Part shown: in pieces, positions 9,688-23,069 of the stretch
Numbering within the stretch: position 1 is the first letter of the stretch
How the letters are laid out: each line of letters opens with the position of its first letter
Assembly (NCBI RefSeq): GCF_037975245.1
Contig: NC_092563.1
Location: forward strand, 17,785,594 to 17,849,593
Direction of reading: 5' to 3'
DNA length: 64,000 nucleotides
DNA from: Apostichopus japonicus
Lineage: Eukaryota > Echinodermata > Holothuroidea > Aspidochirotida > Stichopodidae
Program-made: the position numbers and the translations under genes
The notes under the pieces: model-generated
Database searches by the model: none
Seen by the model: the letters and a program-made list of their open reading frames with translations, nothing else
What the model was told of the DNA's origin: nothing

Positions 9688-12148
9688 GTGAGTGTTTCAT
9701 GTCATTTTGCAGAGCTTTGTAAGCAGTTGTAATGATTAAAGAAATTATGAAATTAATTTCATCCAAAAGGTTAACAAAAATATTTGAGTAATATTTTGAA
9801 AATGGATCATTAGTAAGTAGAGGCAGGACAGGGGCTTAGAGTTTTACTGATATTTGAATTGTTCATTTGCTCATACTTGTGTGAAGCTTTCTAATTGGTC
9901 ACCGTACACTGTATAGTATAAATATTAAATTCTATTTATTAATACAAAACAAGCCCACTGGTTATTTTTTTTCTTTTCTTCCGAAAGGGTGTTTTCTTAT
10001 TTTCCTTTTTTTGGGGGCTGACATTTTATGTGATTTTAAGAAGTATTGAAATTATATATACAGTATAACTATTGTGCTTAATCTGATATATGGAAGCTAA
10101 AAAGCTACAGTACTGAGTACTGTAATACTGTTGAAACTCAGACCATAGAAGTGTGATTTCAGACATCTTACTGTGCATTTCTTCCAAAGGTCGAGTACAG
10201 TATATGGAACTCCTTGATTGTGACAAATCTCACTCCTATAGATAATGTACAGTTATAAGATAGGATACCAAGAAGACTGCATCTTGTCAGTGCATGAAAG
10301 GGATAGCATGGGTCTTTCTAACCTTGGTCATCATTGTTCATATCTTATTCAAAACTTTTCACGGTTCACAGAACAGTCAAAGAGAGGTTATTTTAATCGG
10401 TCTTGTTTTAAAGGAAGTAGCAGGGTGGGGAAGGACTTTGACACTTTTGTCCAAGGTTTCACACTTTACAATTTTGATCTTGCTTTTCTTTGAATTTTAA
10501 GCTCAAATATATTCAGATGTGTCTAAATGTGTGTTTAAGCTTTTGAGGGTAGGCATATCAATGAAATAAGTCTGTTGGGAATATTCTCCCATTGTTAAGC
10601 CCTGTACACAATACCATGAATGGAGACTTTTATCCGTCGGACGCAATCACCCTGTCGATAGTCTTAGACCCTTTACAAATGGTGACCATTACGGCTTACA
10701 CTAGTATAGCTTCAGTCAACTGTGTGGAATTAAGCAGAATTTAACAAGAAAGTTTCCATCTGTAAATTTTAATATATCATTGAGCACTTACTGTACATCA
10801 AATTTAGCTCCTAATGTATATATAGTGGGAATAAAACTGCTAAAATGTTTGGGGAAAAAAGAAGACATTGTGAACAATTTTAGGCACCAAATTAAAATGC
10901 ATTATTAAATAATGATTATTTTATTAATATAATAATACAATAATAAAATAATATTATAATTCTTTAATAATTAAAAACTAAATTGCTACTCATCTAATTA
11001 ACCTGCTTTTGTATACATAAACGTACTGTATGTATACGGAAGTAGTTTTGTACAGTTAGAAATAACAGATTTAATTACAGCACCTGTGGTGAAGTGTTTT
11101 CTTTTCGGTCTAGTTAATTAAAAAAAACTCCTTGTTGCAAATGAGGATATATTTCTATTTCAGGTTTATAAAAAAAAATGTACTTTGATGCCTTTAATTT
11201 TCTAGGAAGAAGGAAAGATGTTAGAACTACATTTGTGATTGTTTTTGTGTGTTTTTTTCAGAGGTAGTATTTATGTATGGAGAAAAAAATATATGTGTGG
11301 TCAAACATAAATGATTTACTAAAAGTAACAAAAGCAATACCCCCACATTCTCACATATTCAAGTGGATTCCGAGTCTAAATCTGCTAGATTTAGGTGGAA
11401 TTTTGGGCCTTTCAGTTTTAGAATCTTTGTAAAAGTTTTTAACTTGATAGTTTGAAGAATGTACATGTACTGTACAGTTATTACAATATTAACAAAAGAA
11501 GTATTTGGAAGAAAACTACCTCTGAGTTTATCAATGTGCGGATTAGTATAGTACTCTTACCCTTGTTTTGTATGGGTTTGATCTCCACACAAAATACACT
11601 GTAGGCCAATTGTATTCTATGTTGAGCTGAACTGTCATTCAAATCTACAGTACCGTGCGTTCTCTTAGGTTTCATCACAGTGCACAATAAATGATTTCTG
11701 CATTTGGAAGGAAAACACGGACCCTAAAACAGGTCTGAGGGTCTGATCTGGCGGACTAGTTGGAGTCAGATATTTTCCCAATGTGGGCACACCATCACCA
11801 TGCCAACATAAAATCACTGTCCAAATTATTTGATAGGCCTTTTAAAGGTTCTTCCCCCACTTCCTGGTGATGGAGGACCTGGAAGGAAAGAAAGTGGAAA
11901 AAATTAAGTTGACAATATCGTTCATTTGTTGTTTATATAGATCTACTTAAAACAGTGTATAAAATGTTACAAAGGATGAATATTTGAATGAAAAAAACAA
12001 AAAATGTTGCCAGGATGACATTTTCACTTTTTGATGGCACAATGAATTTTAACTATTGAAATTTGCAGTAATCATTTTTTTTCTTGCCCGTTTTTTATCC
12101 ATTTTATAACAAAAGTTGATGAACTCTGCCTCTCCCTCCTTTTTACAG
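9688..12148 (+). other. FHOD intron 2
   Basis: 2.5 kb of AT-rich DNA with an AT-only patch at about 10900-10980. I see no element or exon in it. Confidence 0.8.
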
Positions 12149-12207
12149 GAAGAAACATTCTGTGGTACTACGAACAAAGCTCCCTATCAGGGTGACAGGT
12201 ATCTTAG
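12149..12207 (+). CDS. FHOD: FHOD exon 3: end of GTPase-binding-like domain
   Basis: Short exon of 59 bases. It completes codon 89 (AC|G, Thr) and encodes KKHSVVLRTKLPIRVTGIL, matching the FHOD1 segment RKPTLILRTQLSVRVNAIL. Acceptor TTTTTACAG|G and donor TTAG|GTAAGT are strong. Ends in phase 1, joined to exon 4 across a 10.6-kb intron, the longest in the window. Confidence 0.95.
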
Positions 12208-15007
12208 GTAAGTACTTATTTAATGTGAAGATTAACTCCACTCTTTTGTTGTTCTATGTTTATTTTCATTCAGTTAATGCTGATCTTATATGCCTTCACT
12301 GCCTTGCCATGTTATTAACATTCCTCTCATACAGCTTAGAATGATATTCTTTGCAAAAACTTACAGATTAATTTACTGGTTTGAGAATGACGTGCAGAGC
12401 AGGAGGCATGCCGTTGTTAGATGGTGTTGAAATTGCCACATGTATGTGAGGTGCCATGCCCACATGAAAATTATTGAAGGGTGGGAGGGGGGGTTGGGTG
12501 GGTGGAGGGCATGGTGCTCATCCCTGTACTGTCAGGACTTGCTGCTCAAGTACAATATTTTGTAGGCCCTAGTAGTCAATCTTCTTTGACCAATGTTCAT
12601 CTTGATAATCTTGGCAATCTTTCAGTGACAAATATGGCCTGGAGAAGGGGTCTACAGGGAGAGGTTTCGCCACCTCACATATAAGACATGTTTAAATTGA
12701 TAAAGGATGCTCAGCTCTGCAAAATGGTGAACACACTTTGCAACTTTGGAAGAAATTTATATTCAAAGTTTTTCCACTTCTAAACTTTGTGGCAATGTTT
12801 TGGTTCTGTTCTCCCAGGTTTATGGTGTAAAATCTTCTCATTCTAACGAGGAAACATGAAGTCTGTATGATTTTAAAATTTTGGTAGCTATCGGTTAATT
12901 TCTTTTGAAGGGTTCATTTTAAATTTGACTAAATGAATATTTCCAAGTGAAATTTCTGCTTACTTTTTGGTGAGGTGACACTCTCAAGTCTTACAATTCA
13001 CGTCTCACTTTTTGGTGGATTTGTTAAGGCAAATTTTGACAAACACTTACAGGTATCATATAAATCAAAACAAAAACAGAACAAAGATTGAGGAAAGTTA
13101 GCTTTATCATTAAACAGGACTTTTTCACACTGAGCATCACAAGCTAAATGTTGTACAGTCATACGCTGATATTCAAAAGAGCATGTACATAGAATGTAGT
13201 GAGAGAATTTCAGAGCAAGTCACTATATATCAACAAAAAACCAACAAAGTCAGTCCGTTCCTTCTTTGTGGATTTGTAAGAGTCCAAGAATTTCGCACAT
13301 CATCAAAGCTAATCGAAAAATTCCCAGAGTTTTCCTAAGTTTCTCGTTTTGTATAGAACTCCTTTCAATCAAACCTGGTCTGTTGTGACTCTGCTTCTAA
13401 GTAAAGTTTGTCAACCGTGAACGTCTGTTTGATTTTCTCTCCATTAATAGCTGGTTGTAGAAGCATTAATTACAGCTAAGCCTACACATAAAATAACTAA
13501 TTGTTTCCTGATTGGTAAGATCTGGTCCGCTAGTTACCGTGGAAACCATATTTTGTTGCAATCGGAGGGCTGGTATTGGGTGTACAGAGACCCCATGCAG
13601 TTGGCCTGACCGATCAAGTATCAAGGTGGTGGAAATGGGAAACTGCTGCTTTGGTTACCCTCATTCTGTGATAAATCAGATTTTATATATCCTGGCCAAA
13701 GTCACTCCTACTGTCTGTGCAATACCGTTAAAAGTCACTGCCAAGTAGGACTTAAGGCTCTATGTGTACTGTGTATGCACAAAATAAATCACAAGGTACC
13801 AATAGCCTAGGGCAGCAACTTTTGAATGACCAAAGTAAAAGAAACATTTGGGAATGAAATGGAGTGTTACTGATTTAATGCAACATCAAAATTGCCTATA
13901 AAGCATGGTGCGGTACTGTGAGACCTGTTTTAGCAGTATCTGGTTACAAGTTGATTCTAATTATAAGGTGACATCAGGTAACCATACATGGAGGTGATTT
14001 AAAGATCAATTTACACCCTAAAGTAAGTAGCTTTTAAGACTCTGCTTTGGCAGGTACTAGTTAACAGTACATTGCATGAAGGATAGAAGGAAAGAACAAT
14101 TTGAAATATATAGCGATATTGCACAGGTTTTTGAGCCACAAGATTGGCTCTCAGTTTGTATTGAAACAAATTTTAACTGTGTTTTGTCATGTTGTTTACA
14201 ACTTTGTTGCATGTTACAAACTGTTCGTTCTCGTTGAAGTCCAAGCCAACATATCCAGTATATTATGCGAATTGAAAGTCATGAGGAATTAATATAGTGT
14301 GTTAGTACTGTAATCTGCCAGTCCTGGGTATCATTCTGTATTCTGTGTTTTAATTACTGGATCTCTTAATTAGATGTATTGCTTTTGTTCATGCTATTCA
14401 TCGCTGTACTTTTATAGCTTAAAAGCATTATAGTTCTAAATACAACTTGGTCTGATAACTCAGTGAAATCTAACAGTCTATTATTGTATAACATGTCAAA
14501 ATTAATTCTGTAAATAAAGTGTTCCTTTAACACTCTTCAGAGACTGGGATTAATTCAGAAAGACGGAAGTGAGCACCTCTAACGAAGTACTGTTCAAAAG
14601 TTTGAACAACTTTGGGCAAACATTTTGAGACAATGCAATTTGCAATTCAAACCTTTGCCTTTTGCCAAAAAAATATAAAAAAATGTGTGCTTCATATTTT
14701 GCAAGAAATTAGATCTTTAGCCAGAAGCTTTATCAGTAATAGACACCAAATTTTGTTGATTTGTTGGTGTTTTCTCTCAGTGTGACATCTGAGATTTGGA
14801 GACTAACTTTGATGATATTTCTGGAATTTGAAAAATCGAGTCTAGGGGTCTTCCAAAATAGAGGTTGAGTTTGTTTAGTGGTCACTGGAGGTCACTGGCT
14901 ACACAACTTTTGATGTGATTTTGAAAATAACACCTTACACTATAGATAAGAGGTCAGCAAACTGTCAAACTGGTATTAGGTGACTATATGGAATGTCCAC
15001 TTGTTAA

Positions 15008-15368
15008 AGGCATTGAAGACTCGCCCCAAACCGTGTGCCGCACTCTGGAAAAGTTAACTTTCCGTTGCTTGCAAATGACGTTTTCTTCTTGTTGCTACAA
15101 AATGCAGACAGTAATGAAACGTGATACCTTGTTATCTTTTATCTAGACCTGAGATGTCCACGCTGCTATGTACACTGTGTTGTGGGTATTGACCGTAGCT
15201 GTATGTATTGACTGTACACTAGTGTCTAATTACCGATGGTAGCAAGCTGTGTGTGTATTTTCTGGGATCGATGGTGGTGTCTAACACTTCTGTTACACCT
15301 CATTCAAAACTACCGTAGGTCAGATAACCGGCATGAGACGTTTCTTTGTGTGCGAGTCTTCACACCCT
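15008..15368. mobile_element. MITE with TTAA target duplication
   Basis: Left end TTAA|AGGCATTGAAGACTCGC (TTAA at 15004-15007) and right end GCGAGTCTTCACACCCT|TTAA (15369-15372) are inverted copies with about three mismatches. TTAA target sites and an AGG start fit Kolobok-like or piggyBac-like non-autonomous elements; I favour Kolobok-like because piggyBac ends normally begin CCC. Confidence 0.75.
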
Positions 15369-17924
15369 TTAAAGATTTTCTCTGACTGGGTATGCGTATT
15401 TAATGATTTGCCATTCAACAATGCTGTAAATATTTCCATGTGCTATAACATATGAACATATTGAACTGTGAACGGTCTGAATGCCATACACAACGGGGAA
15501 GTTCATTGTACTGTATTATTTATGAGGACAAACACAGAGGCAAGATAAAGTTATCCACAAAGAAGTATTTCTTCAAGCAACTGGGTGTCCTCTCTCGACC
15601 CCATTCCCCCTTTACGTTTAGACAGTAACCATACATCATGATGGTCTGTACAGGAAGTGAACCTGAAGTGTCACAAGTCCCTACGATCAGGGATTAGATA
15701 CTATAAAATTGATTTTAGTCAAATTCAGAGATGAACTCTCTGTACCTTGTGTATATGTGAAGAGAAGATACTAAGTCTTTAAACTAAAGCACACGGCACA
15801 CCGTGACATAATTGCATTCATGAGGGCTTTCTGAACCTGTCTCTACGTTTATTTCACCTTACTATTTTACTTACTCTTACGCTCAATTTTTATTTGTGAA
15901 AATTATTAAATTTTTGAAATTCCCAAATTCATCATTGTATTTCCTAAACAATCAATTCACAAACAATCTATTTACACATGGGAACTGAGTGGAATACTTG
16001 TGATTGAAACCACACTAAGTCTAAGATGCACCCCATGCATGCACCTGGATGCCTCCTACTGTACCTGTAACATCAGATGGCCAAAAAATTGGCAAAAGGC
16101 CTTAACCCATCTTCCAAAACAATCCACTTGACTACAGTAGGCAATGGATGCTTCTGTACTGTACTGTACAAAACATGTTCATGGTTTTTTGTCTTGGCCT
16201 TTTGGATTATACAGTAAGATCATTTGTAATTTGCTCAGACACCTACATACAGGATGTGTGGACATGATCACAGTATTTACCCAATGTGACATGACTGGGG
16301 CTGATAGTGTTATTTGATTTTTATGCCCTTGCTTAATTAATCTTGAGTGACGTTAACTCAAAAGTACCATGTTGACATAACCTGTACTACTACTGTAAGT
16401 TTATTAACAAGATTGTTGATAGAACTTTGATATGCACAGTACACAGTAATGTGTACAGCTTTAGACCTAGTATTGCAGACCTACTGTACATATGATATTA
16501 ATACACACTTGCATAGGTTTGGAATCACGTATACTGTATAAGTCGTTTCTAATAGTTTATCAATCATATTTATTGCATTAAAGAGAGATCTAATTGCTTC
16601 TTGAATTGAGTGTGACATACAGTAAAAGGTAATGGTATATTCCACAATGTGAAACCTAAAAGAACTTGTGGTTAGATAGAGATAGCTTGCTTCCAACATA
16701 AGATATTCACAGTCTGGACATTCAAATGTCTGTTTCTATAATGGGGTTCTATAATGGGGTTATATGCACTCTCAGACAACAGACCACAACGGTACCATAC
16801 ATTGATCACTACAATTACATTTGTAACTATTTAAGAACTTTTGAACCATATTTTCGAAGTTTCAAGTCAACAGTTTTAAGCACATTTGCTCCGGCTTTTC
16901 TAAAGCAAGCTTTTCGTTTGGCTTAACTGCACTAGTGGAACCTTGAACAAGTCGATCACCCAACATGTCTCGTTCGTATGCTTGTGAGGGCTTTCACATG
17001 ATTGTGTTACTATAATTAAAGAAATCATGGGACATGTAGATCACGCTTTTTAGGACGGATATGACAGCACCCTCTCTTGAGTCGCTGGATAGCCCGATAT
17101 ATTGCTCAGGGTTGGGGAATAGGAGGACCAGGAGGGATGATAGAGGGCCAATTAAAAGAGATGATAAACGCCAGCAAGCACATCGTCCATTCAGTGAGCA
17201 CTTAAAAAAAATCTAAATTATATCGAAACTGACTGGCTTGAACTGTAAACAAAGGAAGTGTTTTTTCCCAGTAGAGCTGAAATTACTTGCAAAGTATACA
17301 TCTAGGCTATTCCCATTTTAGGAGAATTATGTCATCATGTATCTGTCTAGTAAGATCTAAATTGAGGGTAGAGGAAGGTCATTTTCTCTTTATATTGTGA
17401 ACATGAATCATCAGATGTGCCCACTGTTGCCCCATTCACAGCTGACTCTATTATCCACTACATGCATGGATAATCAGCTTAAAGGTGTTGACACAAGTTT
17501 CACAGTTACACGCTAACCTTGTGTATAGACCATTCACAGAGTTATAATTAGAGAGTTACATAAGCAGACTTTGTTTAATCTTTTTGATGTAATTTAAGTT
17601 GGATTACCTTCTCTATTAATTAATGTACCTTAGTCACCTTAAGTTTACACTTACCCTAGAGGCTTACCACAGTTCCCTCAGAAATGAACTAAACTGAATT
17701 TATATTTAAGTTGTGATTCATCAACAACCTTCCATTTTGGTTCCTCGGTATCGTTCTGCTCTGTAAGAGAAAGAAAAACCAATCTAGAGTCCCCTTTTCT
17801 TCATTATATACAGTGTTTTATCTGTGTGAACATCATACAGCTGATGGTAGCACTTAATAATAACATAATCCCCTTCCCAAGTATGGATCAACTCAAAGGA
17901 CCATTGCTATGCTCTCTATGTAGT

Positions 17925-20449
17925 GGGCCAAAGCCAAAATTACCGTAATTGTGGTGGGACGGAATTTGATAGACCTTTTGAATAATACCACTTTATATGT
18001 AGCATATATGAAGGAATCAGGATATCCACACAAATAGGTCAGTCACAGACTGCAACCAGACACAAAAAAAACAGACACAAATTTGAAGATGTTGCCATGG
18101 TAACACAAATATATTGACGTGGTGGGACAGAATGATAAATCTCATGAAATCATGTACATGTAACCTTTATGTAATTATTATCAAAAGTAGTACAATATCA
18201 TAGTAATTATTAACACTGAAATGGAGGTGAACTATTCTTCTACCATTAGGGAAAAAATGGCAGAAATTATACTTCACGCATAAGAATTGTGTTAATTTTA
18301 CCGAAAGTGTTTCAATGTGGTGGGACGGAATGTGGTGGGACGGAATTTTATTTCCAATGTAAAGGCTGTTGATTAGGTACGCAAACAATAAACAATTATG
18401 TTTTCTCTCACAAGAAGTTCATAAGCAATGATGAAATTTATGCTGTCCAGAGTGAAATATTAAATATGCTCGATGAGATCTTGGACTTATTCAGTCGGAA
18501 AGTTATTTCGAACATTTTTAATGGATGCTTTGTACGCTGCTCGATTATTTGCTTTCTGGTTGGCCCTTTGCCTTTTCTTCCTACTCCACTCCCATTCTCG
18601 AAATACCTCAGCAGTCAGCACCCCATTCTCTCCTTCTTTTTCTTCCTATAACGTATGTATCTGCTAGCAGACACATTTTGAGGCTCAGGATTTTCCATAT
18701 TGATCTGCTTTGCAAAGAGAGATAAAAGGACATTCTTACCAGCGGGATGCATGAAAAGGGGACTGGGGGTGGGGAGTATAGCCACACACATTTCTGGCTT
18801 AACTATTAAGAAGTTGGGGGACCAGGAAGCAATAGTGGTCTTCACCTATATGCCAACATGTGAATAGAAAGAAAGAATAAGTTGGCTTCACTGTCCTGTG
18901 AATTGTGTATTACAAATGCAATATGACATGAGAGTTGGCCTCATAATGTGCAGTTATGAACAGGCTGAATAATTGCTAGCCATAGACAGTATACACTTCC
19001 TGCACAATATATTTCAACTAGCCTACATGGTGTTTTGGTTCACTTTTTTTGCATCATAGGCTACAAGTTTCAAAATCCAACTTAGTATGGTAGATAGCAA
19101 CAGCTTAGGCAGCATACCATATCCTGTTAGGCAACTGCTTAGGCTAAAACATTAATTTGCTAGGCTATAGACAACTCCAGCAAAATATGTAATATTTCAT
19201 CTAACAGGTTTGCTTCCTAGCATTAGTACTGTAGGCTACACATTTCTACCTCTAATTATATGATAAGTTTTGTTTTAAACCTTTCCAATATAACATAGTC
19301 TGTTAGGCAACAGCTTAGGCTAAATCATAATTATCACTAACAAATTGTCTGAATTGCCTATAACCATGAACTGGAGGTAAATTATTATATTACTATTGAG
19401 GAGCAGACTGAATTCTTACCTTAATTCTTGCAATCTAGATCTTCATTCTTGTATGCTTCAGTATGTGAGTACCATAACAACTTGACTTTAAAGTCAATTT
19501 CTTGTGCACGTGGATCATTGTTCATCAGCAGATGATATCAATTCAAAAGCACATGTTCTACAATGGATAGTTTAGGAAAGCCAAAAGGGCCAAGAAGAAA
19601 CCTAGGGTGAACAACCAGGACTATTTCAATAGTGATGGGATTTATTTATGCATAATAAAAAACCCATTCTCAATTTACCCAAAAATGTGTTGTTTTGACA
19701 CATGAGGTTCAAAACTGATGTGATGTGTACGGTATGTACTGTATGGAATATCCAGATACATAAAATTTTGAAGTATCATCAATGAATCACATTGTTATAA
19801 GGTTGGGTGTTCAAGAAGTCTGAATAAGTTTGTAATCTTAAGTGACAGAGGTAAATTTTGGACCAGACATGCTGTTTGAAGATGCCTTCCATTTAAAATT
19901 CCGTCCCACCACACCTTGTTTCCGTCCCACCACGAAAATGTTGGACTATCCCCCTGTCTATCCAGAATAAAATATTTATTTTTTCTCCACTCAGAGGTGT
20001 CAGTTACATACATAGTTGATAGTTTGGAGTGTTTAAAAAAAATTATAATTTTTTTCCCCCTTGGAAATTAAAAAAATATGTTCAAAAATGTGGTGGGAGG
20101 GAATTGAACACTTTCGTTTTATTTTTTTCTTCATTCAGGAACTACTATTGATACATTTTATAGTGCATAAAGTATCCTCATTAAAGGCCATTTATACTGT
20201 CAAAAACAGAAAAGTTCAACTTTGTTCCCATATGTAATTACCTCATTTTTCTGAAATTCCGTCCCACCACATCAGGAGTGTGCTACCTGCATTTTGGAAT
20301 GACCGCATTCCATTGTTCTGCGAGTTATCGTAATTTTTTTTTATGATTACAAAACTTTGGTTAGTTGTTCTCATAACCATGGGTGGAATGAGCCTAAGTG
20401 GCAATGTTCAAATTTCAGGTAAAGTGATGACCATTAATGGCTTTGGCCC
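17925..20449. mobile_element. 2.5-kb non-coding element with internal GTGGTGGGACGGAAT boxes
   Basis: Possible ends GGGCCAAAGCCA (17925-17936) and its inverted copy TGGCTTTGGCCC (20438-20449), with TAGT on both outer sides (17921-17924, 20450-20453). Inside are eight copies of a 15-base box. Plus-strand copies are at 17951, 18119, 18317, 18332 and 20090; minus-strand copies are at 19897, 19920 and 20254. No frame above about 75 residues. Multiple sub-terminal boxes in both orientations look like transposase-binding sites of a DNA transposon derivative. Confidence 0.55.
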
Positions 20450-21609
20450 TAGTTTATGTACACTGCACTGTACTGTCCATGGGAGCATGGCAGTATTTCA
20501 GTAATAATTCCTGGATGGAACCAGTCGTGAAGTATTTCTAACACCCAAACTTTTCGAGCCGGCAAAACTACTTCAAAAATTTGAAACTAACTAAAGCTGA
20601 AATTATTCTCTCTGAAAGAATAGCTGCAAACACAACCCAATCATCCGCTTGCAATTGTTATAAGAGGTCCTTGTCAGTGCTTTCTAGCCTATTGTCGAGA
20701 TCCCAACCTTATAGTCCAAGATATGTACAGTATCTTGCAGTCTGAAATATGCCTTTTACCATCTTGAGGACGGCTAGCCACCCCCTTGTAACCCAGTCCC
20801 TCCTCCTTCCCCTCCCATGCCACTCTGCATAGATCTCTTCATTTTGTCATTCCTTTTACACTAGACAGGTTTACTGTTCATGAAACTTGAAGTTTCTGTG
20901 TCTCCTTGGTTAATTGCTGGGAATAACATTTGGCAGTAGTTTCACCATTCATTGCATTGTCTCATACAACCGTTAGTATTAATCACAGTTTATCTTGGGT
21001 GACCATATATTTGATTTTGTAGCATGTTGAGGGACCATTACTGATGATCTACTGTATCAGCTGATGAAATTTATGGACACCTCGGGGGACAAAAGGCTTT
21101 GTTTAGTTTCTTGTAGATGTGTATTGTAGATACTTTTGTATAGCACACAATTGACATTTTCATTAGTGTACTGTCTATTACATGCATTCTACATGGATCT
21201 GTAGTCCCCAGGCTATTGATTATATTGCCAGGTTCTCTATAGATCACAGAAACTCATTTACTTGTTTGCTGACAAATTACTTATACTGTAACAAACCACC
21301 TACCTACATCTGATACATGAAAGCTTTCATTGCTATGTAGTATGGTTAATAATTGTATGAAATCTGTTTTAACATGAACTGATGTTATTATCCTAGCCTG
21401 TAGGATCCTTAATGATGATGGGCAAAGAGCTGTGATAATTTTAAAGGAGCACAAGACTAGAAGTGTCATGATTTAATATTTACACTGCACTGGTAGCAAT
21501 GGAGTATGTTTGTGGCATCCCAATGGTTTAAAGGTTTCTCTCCAAATATTTCAAACAAGATGTATCGTTGTGATGAAAGATGTGGAAACTAGGAAGTGTT
21601 GAAAATAAT

Positions 21610-21680
21610 TGGGTAGAATAAGATTCAAACCATTTAGCTTGGTAACACATGCACTGTGCCCGACCACTCAGCCACAGGAT
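21610..21680 (-). pseudogene. tRNA-like fragment (SINE head)
   Basis: On the minus strand TGGCTGAGTGG (A box, 21664-21674) and GGTTTGAATCT (B box, 21621-21631) are spaced as in a tRNA. Stems are poor, so a tRNA-derived SINE relic is more likely than a gene. Confidence 0.5.
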
Positions 21681-22593
21681 CAGAGAGTCTACTTATTAGA
21701 CTTTTTTACAGCTGAGTTGCCCTTTATGAAACTTGGCTGGAAATTTGTTTCCAATTTTGTGTCTAATTTACTGTAAGTGTCTGGTTGTAAGCATACTGTA
21801 GCTTATCGTGCGCAAGAGCATGCTGAAGTTGTACATAAATAATGAGCACAACATGTTGACAAAATAAATTTATGACATTAAGTGAGCCTTCTCATCTCAA
21901 ATTACAAGCTGTAAAATTTATTTCTGTTTGTAACCTTAATATGCATTCAGGATTGACCATAAGTTAGATTGTGCAAGAGCAAGGTCATCAGAGTGTTCTA
22001 CTAAAGGTTGAAGGGAAGGGGCGGAAGTTGGATCAGGATTGGGGTAGGAAAAGGAGTGTAATTGGAATGGAAGACCTCCAATGTCAAAGAAGAATTGTTG
22101 TGTAGTCTTTTTGATTGCATACAGAAGGACCCTTGGTTAAAGAACAAGGCTCTGGTATCCATAGACTGCTTTAGAAAGTTTACTTTAGGTTACAAACATA
22201 ATGGCATCTCAATGAAATCACAAGTCTGTTTGTAATAACATGTCTCACTGAAGTCACCAGGCTATTCGCAGTAAGATGTGACACTGATGACACCAGTCTA
22301 ATTACCGCAATATCCAGGGTCCTCTGACTGGTGTTTTCATTAGATTTCAATGCTGGCAGTGCCTTTTAATTTGAATGAACAAGTGCAAATTGACTTAACC
22401 AATTTTAAGTTAATTAATTAAGAGATCTACAGTTTGGCATGATGGATCATGAATTTCATATTGCTGTGATCATCCTTCAATGAATGGAATATTAATTAAT
22501 TAATCCCATGTGTATAGACTGGTTTTGTGTTGACATTGTGAACTGTGTCGTGTTGTTATTGTTCATTGCATCTCCTACCCTCTCAATTAACAG

Positions 22594-22626
22594 ACAAGTT
22601 GCCATCAAAGTGAGTCAAGGCTGCAG
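22594..22626 (+). other. possible stop-containing (poison) exon in intron 3
   Basis: A 33-base stretch is bounded by a pyrimidine-rich acceptor (CTACCCTCTCAATTAACAG|AC) and a donor (CTGCAG|GTAAAC). Its length is a multiple of three, but spliced after exon 3 it reads D-K-L-P-S-K then TGA. No FHOD protein segment is missing here, so it is not needed for the normal product. It could be an alternatively used stop exon or a chance pair of splice sites. Confidence 0.25.
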
Positions 22627-22823
22627 GTAAACAAATATCTTGTTTCCTGAAGTAAATTTTACAAATGGTTATTTGATATAATGGAATGAATTTTACTATT
22701 TTGTGCAATTGGGATATTGTTGTACTGTAATTGTGCTGTACTTTGCAATACCTAACAACAACATTTTTATTTTTGTTATTTTCATGGTATTTTTAAATTT
22801 GGTTGATATGTTTTCTTTTCCAG

Positions 22824-22891
22824 AGAAACTCAGAACGTCAAGTGGCAGGGATTTACGACGGGCATTGTTTTCACTAAAGCAACTTTTTCAG
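22824..22891 (+). CDS. FHOD: FHOD exon 4: start of FH3/armadillo region
   Basis: Completes Glu109 (G|AG) and encodes KLRTSSGRDLRRALFSLKQ and then LFQ, matching FHOD1 [22 protein letters not shown]. Acceptor TTTTCTTTTCCAG|AG has a long pyrimidine run. Donor is CAG|GTGGGT, phase 0. Oddity: the last 19 bases of the exon plus the first 27 of the intron recur about 150 bases downstream with a broken donor (see separate entry). Confidence 0.95.
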
Positions 22892-22920
22892 GTGGGTACT
22901 GTTCAGTTACTTGTAATTTA

Positions 22921-23023
22921 CTTCGCTCCTCGCTTACCTCTCCCCCCACAACTTTAGCACCCTCGTTCCACCGTGCCTAACCGTGCCGAACTGGTAACCT
23001 TTTAACATTGTGCTCCCTCTATG
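22921..23023 (+). repeat. dispersed repeat, copy 1
   Basis: Begins CTTCGCTCCTCGCTTACCTC and includes CCGTGCCTAACCGTGCC and GGTAACCTTTT. Related copies are at 25609 and 30867. It sits exactly between the two copies of the exon-4 boundary. Confidence 0.65.
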
Positions 23024-23069
23024 ACTAAAGTAACTTTTTCAGTTGTGTACTCATCAGTTACTTGTAATA
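23024..23069 (+). repeat. partial duplicate of the exon 4/intron 4 boundary
   Basis: ACTAAAGTAACTTTTTCAG and the following TCAGTTACTTGTAAT match 22873-22918 (end of exon 4 plus the start of the intron) with about six differences in 47. The donor GTGGGT of the original is GTTGTG-like here (CAG|TTGTGT), so it should not act as a donor. Confidence 0.8.

Larger units (their letters stand above)
12208..22823 (+). other. FHOD intron 3
   Basis: 10.6 kb, the longest intron in the window. Holds a TTAA-flanked MITE (15008-15368), the 2.5-kb element with GTGGTGGGACGGAAT boxes (17925-20449), a tRNA-like fragment (21610-21680) and a possible stop-containing exon (22594-22626). The remaining parts (12208-15000, 15380-17900, 20460-21600, 21690-22590) show no gene. 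Confidence 0.8.

Noticed and set aside
22594-22609. A 16-nt microexon ending at AAA|GTGAGT in intron 3
   Set aside because: Its length would break the phase between exons 3 and 4. The 33-nt version is discussed instead.
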